DNA of 35,990 nucleotides. It comes from Verrucomicrobiales bacterium (lineage in GTDB: Bacteria; Verrucomicrobiota; Verrucomicrobiia; Limisphaerales; J093). Where the stretch lies: contig JACKPW010000036.1 in NCBI GenBank assembly GCA_024233215.1, positions 1 through 35,990 on the forward strand, given 5' to 3'. The notes under the pieces are model-generated. The model saw nothing but the letters and a program-made list of their open reading frames with translations. It was not told where the DNA came from and did not search any database. Within the stretch, counting starts at the first letter, position 1. Each line of letters opens with the position of its first letter. Below are positions 8,375 through 14,773 of this stretch, piece after piece. The position numbers and the translations under genes were made by a program.

Positions 8375-8761
8375 TCAATCGTCCTGCCGGCATTTCCGGT
8401 CCAACACCTCCACAAAGGCCCGCAGCACCAGGAGCATCGAGGTGATCCGCTCCCGCTTGGGGCGTGCCTGCCGGGGCGTCGCGTCGTACTGGGCGAACAA
8501 CCGGGCCCCCATCGCCTTCACCATCGCGGGTTGCGCACCCTCGGTGAGCAGCCAGGCGCCCGTTTCCTCCCCGCCACGGTGGCGTCCCGAGAAGTCCCGT
8601 CCCACGTGGTCGAGCTCTTCAATCAAGGCTGTGCCGACGTCTCCCACGTGGATTTCCGGACCGTGACGAGCCCGAAAGTCGACCGGAATACAGCGGCATG
8701 ACCGGAGCAATTCAATAAGCTCCGTAGCCGCGGACGTCAGTCCGCGCACTTCGATCCCCAC
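8375..8761 (-). CDS. Small protein of unknown function with a REP-like repeat in its N-terminus
   Basis: A 128-residue frame not recognised as any family. Coding looks real from about residue 25 on, with high GC at third positions and no low-complexity stretch. Middle and C-terminal parts (for example IEELDHVGRDFSG and ITSMLLVLRAFVEVLDRK) look like amphipathic helices; no signal peptide or membrane segment. The GTG at 8761 has GGGAG five bases upstream and lies 15 bases after the stop of the GspF-like gene, suggesting an operon. If this start is used, residues 5-13 (VRGLTSAAT) are encoded by the family A repeat at 8724-8748. Otherwise the repeat has cut off the original start and translation begins farther in, for example at the TTG near 8710. 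Confidence 0.55.
   Translation of the reverse strand: MGIEVRGLTSAATELIELLRSCRCIPVDFRARHGPEIHVGDVGTALIEELDHVGRDFSGRHRGGEETGAWLLTEGAQPAMVKAMGARLFAQYDATPRQARPKRERITSMLLVLRAFVEVLDRKCRQDD
8724..8748 (+). repeat. REP-like hairpin, family A, single copy
   Basis: A 25-base unit with GTAG, C, stem CGCGGAC, loop GTCA, stem GTCCGCG and CA. It equals the reverse complement of the 2756-2780 copy at every position. It lies within the predicted 5' end of the small unknown gene on the opposite strand. Confidence 0.85.
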
Positions 8762-8776
8762 TCCCGCTCCCGGCCT

Positions 8777-9571
8777 TCACTGAGGGGTTGCCGGCGCGGT
8801 CAGGGTGGGAGTCGAGGGCAGAATCAACTCCGACGCCCGCAGACGTTCCTCGAGCAACCGCCTTTGCCGCAGCCAGTCCGCCAGCTCGATCAGCTCCGCT
8901 CCGGTGCGGTTGACCTGCTCTCCCGCCTCCACCGCCAGCACCATCTCCGCGTCGTCGAACGGCGGGGTGCGCCGAAACGCCTCCGAAAGCAGCAGACCCT
9001 GGTCGTAGAACCGGGTCAGTACATGCATCACCGCCAGGCGCATCCGGTTCGTGAACACCCGCGGCAACCAATGTTGGATCGTCGGTTGCGAGGCCTTCTC
9101 CAGGGTCAGGTGACCGAAGTGGAAGCAGAACTCCCGCACCTCGTCATCGAACATCGGAAAGTCCGTGCCCTCCCCGACCGGCAGTGCATTGAAGCGATCC
9201 ACGAAACCACGGAACCGTCCCACAAAGGCGCGAAAGACCGGCCCGCCCAGGTTGGCCACCGCCAGCAACGCCACGAACCGCGGCGAAAACACGGCCTGCT
9301 CGTGTTGCACCGCCTGAAACAGCGACCACCCATCCTCGCGCACCGCTCCTGCCATTCGCCCGAAGACGGGGGCCAACGGGTCATTCCGGGAGCGACGGCT
9401 CGCCGCAATCGCGGTGAGCGAATCGGGCAGGAGCGCCCCGGCGCGCAGCAGTTCGGTGAGGCTCAGCGCCAGGCCGGCGGAAGCCACCGCCCGCTCCCGG
9501 CCCCGGGCGGGGGAGTCGTTGGATCTGTCGCCGCTTTCCTTGGCCGTGTCCACATCGTGAGGATAGCGCAA
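8777..9571 (-). CDS. GspF-like (type II secretion F domain) protein without clear membrane helices
   Basis: A 264-residue protein. Residues about 38-115 follow the layout of a T2SS F domain: LTELLRAGALLPDSLTAIAA, a spacer, then DGWSLFQAVQHEQAVFSPRFVALLAVANLGGPVFRAF, where GspF/PilC proteins have LL.aG..l..aL, a G-sL..al..... F...... and a vGE.sG.l segment. Here the GE.sG position reads NLGGPV. GspF has two such cytoplasmic domains and three membrane helices; this protein has one domain and no convincing membrane helix, so it may be a soluble or degenerate relative. The N-terminal 30 residues are polar and probably disordered. The start is uncertain: TTG at 9571 gives the longest frame and GTG at 9553 is an alternative; neither has a strong ribosome site. 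It is 15 bases upstream of the small unknown gene. Homology is inferred by pattern only. Confidence 0.6.
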   Translation of the reverse strand: MRYPHDVDTAKESGDRSNDSPARGRERAVASAGLALSLTELLRAGALLPDSLTAIAASRRSRNDPLAPVFGRMAGAVREDGWSLFQAVQHEQAVFSPRFVALLAVANLGGPVFRAFVGRFRGFVDRFNALPVGEGTDFPMFDDEVREFCFHFGHLTLEKASQPTIQHWLPRVFTNRMRLAVMHVLTRFYDQGLLLSEAFRRTPPFDDAEMVLAVEAGEQVNRTGAELIELADWLRQRRLLEERLRASELILPSTPTLTAPATPQ

Positions 9572-9783
9572 AACACCCGAACCACGCGAAAGGAAAGGGG
9601 GGGGCAGTCGGCGGGTGGTGACGGAGGGGACGGGGAGGATGGGTCAAGCGATCGCCGATCGGTGCCTGCAGGGGCGGTGCAGGAACACCGGGTGGGTGAA
9701 GGCGCAGGCAAGTGCCGCCATTGATGCGGCCAGGACGAGTTGTTCCGTCAGGCCAGAAGTCTCGCCAATATCCCCTAAAAACA

Positions 9784-10137
9784 TGGTGGAGGCGGCGGGA
9801 GTTGAACCCGCGTCCCTGACCAATTTGCACACAGCGACTACATGCTTAGTCGGGTGTTTTTTCTCGGCCCGATGGTGACGACCCGACCCGATCCACCGGT
9901 CCCAGCCCGCTGTTTCAGCTTCGGCTCGTCACGCGCAGACCCCATGACTTACCTACCCCTGCTGTCACGTTCATCCACCCCAGCAGGGGTCGGGCGGCGA
10001 ACGTCCCGGCACTTTAGGCCGCGAGAGCTAATTCTTCGTTAGCATTTGATGTTTGGTCCGATGATTAACGAGGCCAACGAACCATCCTCGGCATGCCACC
10101 GTGGGCGCCTTCATCAGGTCGAAACCAGTACGCCCCC
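9784..10137 (-). ncRNA. ssrA: Transfer-messenger RNA (tmRNA)
   Basis: A tmRNA of about 354 bases for trans-translation, which rescues stalled ribosomes and tags the unfinished protein. The 5' end GGGGGCG (10137-10131) pairs with CGCCTCC just before the 3' ACCA (ending at 9784), with one G-U pair, forming the acceptor stem. Next to the 5' end is the tmRNA-typical CTGGTTTCGACCTGATGAAGG. The 3' part has a T arm with GGGTTCAACTCCC before the CCTCCACCA end. The tag reading frame is at 10014-10043. The stretch between the tag and the T arm contains several G/C-rich inverted repeats, as expected for pseudoknots. It is a one-piece tmRNA, not permuted. A possible promoter upstream (TTGACC about 35 bases before the 5' end) is weak. 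Confidence 0.96.
10014..10043 (-). other. tmRNA proteolysis-tag reading frame
   Basis: Read on the minus strand, GCT AAC GAA GAA TTA GCT CTC GCG GCC TAA follows AAAT. It encodes ANEELALAA and a stop. With the alanine carried by tmRNA the added tag would be A-ANEELALAA. The C-terminal ALAA matches the ClpXP-recognised end of other tmRNA tags. Resumption at a GCT alanine codon agrees with known tmRNAs. Confidence 0.93.
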
Positions 10138-10241
10138 ATGACCGCGCCCACCATCCGTCAGGCCCGGGCCGCGGTCAAGTCGCAGAGCACATAGGATCCG
10201 GCCAGCGGGGGCGACCGGACCCTTCACCGGGGGCCACCGGC

Positions 10242-10281
10242 ACAGAGAAAAGCCCGGTCGCCATGACGCCGACCGGGCTTC
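10242..10281 (-). terminator. Rho-independent terminator after gnd
   Basis: On the minus strand the sequence AGCCCGGTCG pairs with CGACCGGGCT across a 9-base loop, a perfect 10-bp stem (10251-10260 with 10270-10279). It is followed by TTTTCTCT. It starts about 26 bases after the gnd stop and isolates gnd from ssrA, which is transcribed in the same direction. Confidence 0.85.
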
Positions 10282-10306
10282 GGTGAATCGTGGGCAGGCT
10301 GCTGTC

Positions 10307-11782
10307 CTATACGGTGTAGGTGCTGCTGGCGGTGGTGCCACCTCGGCCGGTCCAGTTCGTGTGGAAGAACTCGCCGCGCGGCCGGTCCAGACGTTCGTAG
10401 GTGTGTGCGCCAAAGTAGTCGCGCTGGGCCTGGAGCAGGTTGGCGGGGAGGCGCTCGCTGCGGAAACCGTCGTAGAAGGCCAGCGCCGTGCTGAAGGCCG
10501 GGACCGGGATGCCTTTCTTGACCGCGGTCGCCACCACGTTGCGCCACGAACGCTGCGCGCCACGAATCGCCTTCTTGAAGAACGGATCCAGCAGCAGGTT
10601 CCCCAGACGCTTGTTCTTGTCGAAGGCCTCCTTGATCCGGCCCAGGAACACGCTCCGGATGATGCATCCGCCCCGCCACATCAACGCGATGCCGCCGTAG
10701 TTCAGCTTCCAGTTGTACTGCTCAGCCGCGGCGCGCATGAGCATGTAGCCCTGGGCGTAGGAGACAATCTTCGCGGCGTAAAGCGCCTGGCGAATGTCCT
10801 CGATGAACTTCTTCCGTTTCTCCGCGTCCCCGGCGACGGGCAGCAATGGCTTCGGCCCCTTCAACCGCTTGGAGGCCTTCACCCGCTCGTCCTTCATGGC
10901 GGAGACGCAGCGGGAATAGACCGCCTCGGCGATGAGCGTCACCGGCATGCCCAGTTCCTGCGAGGAAATCACGGTCCATTTGCCCGTCCCCTTCTGGCCG
11001 GCCGTGTCCAGGATCTGGTCCACCAACGGCGAGCCGTCCTCGTCCTTGTACCCCAGGATGTCGCGGGTGATCTCGACGAGATAGGAGTCCAGATCGCCCT
11101 CGTTCCATTCCTTGAACACCTCGTGCATTTCGTCGGCGCTCATTCCCAGGCCGTCCTTCATCAACTGGTAGGCCTCGCAGATGAGCTGCATGTCGCCGTA
11201 CTCGATGCCGTTGTGCACCATCTTGACGTAGTGACCGGCGCCGTTCCCCCCCACCCAGTCGCAACAGGGCGAACCGTCGTCCACCTTGGCGGCAATGGCC
11301 TGGAAGATCGGCTTCACGTGCTCCCAGGCACGCGGCGAACCGCCGGGCATGATCGAGGGACCGCGGCGCGCACCTTCCTCACCCCCGGACACGCCGGTGC
11401 CAATGTAGAGCAGTCCCTTGCTCTCGACATACTGCGTCCGCCGGATGGTGTCCTCGAAGAGCGAGTTGCCGCCGTCGATGATGATGTCCCCGGGCTCCAG
11501 GTGCGGAATGACGTGGTCGATGAACTCGTCGACCGCCTTGCCGGCCTTCACCATGAGCATGACGCGGCGGGGTCGTTTGAGTTTGGCCACCATTTCCTCG
11601 ATGGAATGGGCGCCCTGCACGCGGGTGCCTTGTGCCTCGTGGGCCAGGAATTCGTCCACTTTCTGAACGGTCCGGTTGTAGGCCACCACGGTGAAGCCGT
11701 GGTCGTTCATGTTCAGAATCAGGTTCTGGCCCATCACAGCCAGCCCGATCACGGCAATGTCAGCAGTCGGTTCAGTCATCAT
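10307..11782 (-). CDS. gnd: 6-phosphogluconate dehydrogenase, decarboxylating
   Basis: A 491-residue enzyme that oxidises 6-phosphogluconate to ribulose 5-phosphate with CO2 release and NADP+ reduction in the cytoplasmic oxidative pentose phosphate pathway. The N-terminal nucleotide-binding loop is GLAVMG at 13-18. The 6-phosphogluconate segment VSGGEEGARRGPSIMPGG is at 131-148. The catalytic block GAGHYVKMVHNGIEYGD at 181-197 holds Lys187 and Glu194. The tail has FHTNWTGRGG, as in the long dimeric form of about 470-490 residues. The first of two adjacent ATGs is chosen: a GGAG ribosome site lies 7 bases before it. It is followed by a strong terminator. The gene is probably transcribed alone; the neighbours offer no other pentose-phosphate gene. 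Confidence 0.98.
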   Translation of the reverse strand: MMTEPTADIAVIGLAVMGQNLILNMNDHGFTVVAYNRTVQKVDEFLAHEAQGTRVQGAHSIEEMVAKLKRPRRVMLMVKAGKAVDEFIDHVIPHLEPGDIIIDGGNSLFEDTIRRTQYVESKGLLYIGTGVSGGEEGARRGPSIMPGGSPRAWEHVKPIFQAIAAKVDDGSPCCDWVGGNGAGHYVKMVHNGIEYGDMQLICEAYQLMKDGLGMSADEMHEVFKEWNEGDLDSYLVEITRDILGYKDEDGSPLVDQILDTAGQKGTGKWTVISSQELGMPVTLIAEAVYSRCVSAMKDERVKASKRLKGPKPLLPVAGDAEKRKKFIEDIRQALYAAKIVSYAQGYMLMRAAAEQYNWKLNYGGIALMWRGGCIIRSVFLGRIKEAFDKNKRLGNLLLDPFFKKAIRGAQRSWRNVVATAVKKGIPVPAFSTALAFYDGFRSERLPANLLQAQRDYFGAHTYERLDRPRGEFFHTNWTGRGGTTASSTYTV

Positions 11783-12039
11783 GATTCAACTCCAAGTTCC
11801 AAAGCTAAAGGCCCGCCTTTCACAGGCGAAAAGCAGGCATACCTTAACCAAGGCGCAAAGCCCGGCGAGCAGTTTTTGTGGGGAATCGGGCGGTGGCTCA
11901 GGTTACCCGCTTGTTCCGTCCGGAGACTCGTCCAACGACGCGCACCGAACGCCGGCTACCACTCGTAACGACGAGTCCGGGTGTTGCCCGGCGTCGTTCC
12001 GGTCGGCGGGTCGCCTGCTCCACCCCGCTCTGAACAGTG

Positions 12040-12216
12040 TTACCGCGGCGTGGGTTTCACCGGGTCGAGGACGACAATCAGCAGGGTGGAGATCGGGCCG
12101 AGTAGCAGCGATCCGAGCCACCAGCCCAGCCCGCTGCGCCCCTTCGACTGGGCGAGGCCGGCGTTGATCAACGCGAGGGTGAACCAGCCAACCGCGTACT
12201 CCTGAGTATTGTTCAT
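12040..12216 (-). CDS. Small hydrophobic membrane protein (58 aa)
   Basis: A 58-residue frame starting at the ATG at 12216. It has two predicted membrane segments, roughly residues 8-20 and 29-50 (WWLGSLLLGPISTLLIVVL), separated by a short polar turn QSKGRSGLG, and ends with a polar tail. This pattern (helix, KGRSG turn, GWWLGSLLLGP helix) resembles widespread small membrane proteins of unknown function. There is no obvious ribosome site. It is divergent from the dihydrouridine synthase gene, with about 100 bases between. The frame stays open far upstream, but that part is antisense to dus and has shadow-type composition, so the short form is preferred. Confidence 0.6.
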   Translation of the reverse strand: MNNTQEYAVGWFTLALINAGLAQSKGRSGLGWWLGSLLLGPISTLLIVVLDPVKPTPR

Positions 12217-12278
12217 GACGGCGGGAGCATACCACACGCCGCCGGTCGGGAGGGCGGTCGGACCGCTACAATACGCGT

Positions 12279-12309
12279 TTGCATTTCCACACGCTCTGCC
12301 CGCTAGACT
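12279..12309 (+). promoter_or_regulatory. Putative promoter of dus
   Basis: TTGCAT at 12279-12284 and TAGACT at 12304-12309 are 19 bases apart, longer than ideal. The -10-like hexamer ends only 9 bases before the ATG at 12319, so transcription would begin a few bases before the start codon and the mRNA would be nearly leaderless. No ribosome site precedes the ATG, which agrees. Confidence 0.4.
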
Positions 12310-12318
12310 GGCCTGGTC

Positions 12319-13422
12319 ATGCGCATCGGGTCGCTCCAGCTTGATTCCAACCTGTGTCTCTCGCCGCTCGCGGGTTACACGAACCTGCCGTTCCGGTTGA
12401 CCGTCCGGGAACTGGGAGGGCTGGGGCTGGCCACCACCGACCTCGTCAACGCGCGCTCCCTCGTCGAACGCCGGCCCAAGGCCCTGAAGCTGGTGGAAAC
12501 CCATCCCGGCGATCAACCCTTCGCCATCCAGCTCTTCGGGGCGGTGCCGGAGGAGATGCGCGACGCCGCGCAAATCGCGGAGTCCCTGGGGGCGGCCTCG
12601 GTCGACATCAACATGGGTTGTCCCGTCCGCAAGGTGTGCAAGGTGGGGGGCGGTTCCGCGATGATGACGGAGTTGGACCGGACCGCCCACCTCGCGAAAA
12701 CCATGGTCGAAGCCGTGCGCGTGCCGGTGACCGCGAAGATGCGGTTGGGCTGGGACGACGCCAACCTCACCGCACCCGACCTGGCGCGGGCGCTGGCGGA
12801 TGTCGGGGTGGCGGCGGTATTCGTGCACGGTCGCACCCGCGAGCAGGGCTTTGGCGGGCGGGTGAATCTGTCGGGGATTCGGGCGGTGGTGGCGGCGGTG
12901 CCGGGAATTCCGGTGATCGGCAACGGCGATGTCACCACGCCGGAAGCGGCCCGGGTGATGCTGGAGGAAACCGGTTGCGCGGGAGTCAGCATCGGGCGGG
13001 GCGCCTTCTACAATCCGTGGATCTTCCGGCAGACCGCCCATTTCCTGGCCACCGGCGAATCGCTGCCCGAGCCCGCCTTCGAGGATCGCGTGGAGGTCAT
13101 GACGCGGCATCTCGACCGGATGGTGGAGATCTTCGGCGAAGGCACGGGGTGCCGGATGTTCCGCAAGGTGGCCCCTTGGTACGCGCGGCAGTTTGGGCCG
13201 GCCAGCCGGTTCAAGAAACGGGTGGTCATGCTGTCGAGCCGCGCGGAGTTTGACGAGATGCTCGAGGATTACCGCGCGTGGCGGGAGCAGTTCCTGGATG
13301 ACAACGGCGGGTTGCGCCCGAACTTCCGTCCGGCCCCGATGACCGCATCGTTTCTTCAGGAGCCGGGCGCCGAAGCCCAGTCCGCCATCCCGGTGCCCAA
13401 GGGCGCGGTGGAGTTGTGGTGA
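12319..13422 (+). CDS. dusB: tRNA-dihydrouridine synthase (DusB-like)
   Basis: A 367-residue flavoprotein reducing uridine to dihydrouridine in tRNA, with FMN and NADPH. The TIM barrel contains SPLAGYTNLPFRL at 15-27 (FMN site), the catalytic Cys101 in INMGCPVRK, Lys140 in VTAKMRLGW, His170 in VFVHGRTREQGF and the phosphate-binding IPVIGNGDV plus GVSIGRGAFYNPWIF segments. A C-terminal helical domain (about 260-340) fits the tRNA-binding domain. The length is slightly above DusB (about 320). The AGYT and VRK pattern fits DusB rather than DusA or DusC, but assignment within the family needs a tree. The start is the ATG at 12319, with a promoter close upstream and no leader. It precedes a short gene remnant and the exonuclease gene. 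Confidence 0.93.
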   Translation: MRIGSLQLDSNLCLSPLAGYTNLPFRLTVRELGGLGLATTDLVNARSLVERRPKALKLVETHPGDQPFAIQLFGAVPEEMRDAAQIAESLGAASVDINMGCPVRKVCKVGGGSAMMTELDRTAHLAKTMVEAVRVPVTAKMRLGWDDANLTAPDLARALADVGVAAVFVHGRTREQGFGGRVNLSGIRAVVAAVPGIPVIGNGDVTTPEAARVMLEETGCAGVSIGRGAFYNPWIFRQTAHFLATGESLPEPAFEDRVEVMTRHLDRMVEIFGEGTGCRMFRKVAPWYARQFGPASRFKKRVVMLSSRAEFDEMLEDYRAWREQFLDDNGGLRPNFRPAPMTASFLQEPGAEAQSAIPVPKGAVELW

Positions 13423-13424
13423 TG

Positions 13425-13523
13425 GAACCGCAACCCCCGGTCTCGTTGCTTGTTGCGCAGGAACTGGAACAGCGACCGCAGGGTGCCGGTCTTCCCCGCC
13501 TTGACCTCCACCGGCAGGATGTC
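13425..13523 (-). pseudogene. Remnant of a DUF4143-type AAA ATPase (C-terminal fragment)
   Basis: On the minus strand 33 codons read DILPVEVKAGKTGTLRSL followed by FQFLRNKQRDRGLRF. This is the C-terminal end of ATP-binding proteins with a DUF4143 domain, where a nuclease-fold strand with E-V-K-A-G is followed by a helix of the type SL.QFL. Nothing upstream in the frame resembles the ATPase. The remnant lies between dus and the exonuclease gene, opposite to both. The rest of the gene has been deleted. Confidence 0.7.
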
Positions 13524-13633
13524 CTGCTGCCGCATCCGTGGCCGGACTCCTGGCTTGAAGCCGGAGGCTTTCCGCCGGATAACGGAAACCCATTGAGCAC
13601 AGGATAAGGCGCCCATCCGCCTGAACCTCCGGC

Positions 13634-14215
13634 ATGGAACTGATCATTTTCGACCTTGAGACAACCGGCCTTTCGCCGGCGGCCAACGACATCATCCAGA
13701 TTGCTGCGGTCCGATTGCAGTTCGGGAAAGTCGTTCACACGGACACGTTCTCGACGTTCGTCAATCCCGGTTGCCGGATCCCGTCTTTCATCGTGTCGTA
13801 TACAGGGATCACGGATGCCGATGTCCGGAACGCTCCATCGGTTGGGCCGGCTCTGGAGGCGTTCTCCCGTTTTGTGGGCGCCGGAACGCTGGTGGCGCAC
13901 AACGGTCATCGGTTTGACATGCCGTTCATTCACGAGGCCTGCCGGAAGCGGGGCCTGCGGACGCGGGAGGTGGATTACGCGGACTCGGTCCACCTTTCGA
14001 GGCGGGTGTGGGCGGGGCAACGACGGCACGGCCTGGACCTGGTGGTGGAGCGGCTCGGTTTGAACACCGCCGCCCATCGCCGACACGATGCCCGTGGGGA
14101 CGTCGGCTTGCTGGCCGAAGCCGTGGCGCAGATGTGGCGTCGGATTACACCGGACTGTGCGTGCCTTCCGGTCCCCGTGTATAAGGGGTTTCTCCCGTCC
14201 GTGTCAGGCTCATGA
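13634..14215 (+). CDS. DnaQ-like 3'-5' exonuclease (DEDDh family)
   Basis: A 193-residue protein with the four acidic residues and histidine of DEDDh exonucleases: Asp7 and Glu9 in FDLETTG, Asp95 in HNGHRFDMPF, and His151 with Asp156 in HRRHDARGD. It spans a single exonuclease domain (about 170 residues), as in the DnaQ proofreading subunit and free-standing exonucleases, which remove 3'-terminal nucleotides from DNA or RNA. Lacking a polymerase or other domain, it cannot be assigned to DnaQ, RNase T or oligoribonuclease-type roles. The ATG is preceded by CCTCCGGC, with no strong ribosome site. Its stop overlaps the start of the membrane-protein gene by four bases (ATGA), so the two are probably translated together. 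Confidence 0.9.
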   Translation: MELIIFDLETTGLSPAANDIIQIAAVRLQFGKVVHTDTFSTFVNPGCRIPSFIVSYTGITDADVRNAPSVGPALEAFSRFVGAGTLVAHNGHRFDMPFIHEACRKRGLRTREVDYADSVHLSRRVWAGQRRHGLDLVVERLGLNTAAHRRHDARGDVGLLAEAVAQMWRRITPDCACLPVPVYKGFLPSVSGS

Positions 14216-14574
14216 ACTCGCGATGTCGATGGCAGTTTGGCTGCTTGAGCCTTGTCAACTGCTGGGTCGCAACAGCCGTGGTCCTGGGGGCACACCAGAC
14301 CCTCTACCATTGGGATCAATACTTGGGAGGTGCTCACCTCCCATTCCTGACGCATCTGTCCCTGAGGATGGGCCCGGCCGTTTCGATCACCTTCCTCGTT
14401 CTGAGCCTTGTCGGGTTCGCGGTGGCAGTCCTGGGTCGAGGGGAGGATCGACTGCAATCCGTGTGGTTCCCCGTCCTCGCGCTGGTGGAGCTGACGCTGC
14501 TCGCACTTTTCGCGTTGGCGCTGATCTACCCCAGCTTCAGAGTTCTCTATCGCCTGGGAGAAGGTGGGCCGTAG
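14212..14574 (+). CDS. Membrane protein of unknown function, coupled to the exonuclease gene
   Basis: A 120-residue protein with three likely membrane segments: about residues 9-27, 55-74 and 83-108. No recognised domain or catalytic motif. The start overlaps the exonuclease stop (ATGA), so translation depends on the upstream gene. The combination of a soluble exonuclease with a small three-helix membrane protein is not one I recognise, and co-function is only suggested by the overlap. Confidence 0.65.
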   Translation: MNSRCRWQFGCLSLVNCWVATAVVLGAHQTLYHWDQYLGGAHLPFLTHLSLRMGPAVSITFLVLSLVGFAVAVLGRGEDRLQSVWFPVLALVELTLLALFALALIYPSFRVLYRLGEGGP

Positions 14575-14773
14575 CCAGGGCAGGCCTCCGGCTGTTGGGG
14601 CGTGGGATTTGGAATTCACGTCCCCGACCTCATGCTCCGATCCGTTCACCGGGCCATTCGGGGGGGGAGGTTCCTTCGTTCCTTCGGATTTCGGATTTCC
14701 CCGCGGCTCAGCGGGAGCTTCGCCCTCCCCGGATCTCCGCGCCTTGGCGTCTCTGCGCGAGTCAAGTCCTCGT

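Noticed and set aside
10138..10185. TTGACC about 35 bases upstream of ssrA as a promoter
   Set aside because: The best -10 partner (GATGGT) is poor and lies 12 bases from the RNA start; too weak to list.
10283..11968. Long frame on the plus strand opposite gnd
   Set aside because: It is antisense to a clear enzyme gene and has no recognisable domain.
12217..13695. Open frame on the minus strand opposite dus and upstream of the 58-residue gene
   Set aside because: No family resemblance and shadow-type composition. Only the last 58 codons look like a protein.
14734..14760. Short GC-rich sequence with repeated CTCTGCGCG/GCCTTGGCG-like blocks
   Set aside because: It resembles dispersed sequences known from many bacteria, but only one copy is seen here and it cannot be confirmed as a repeat.
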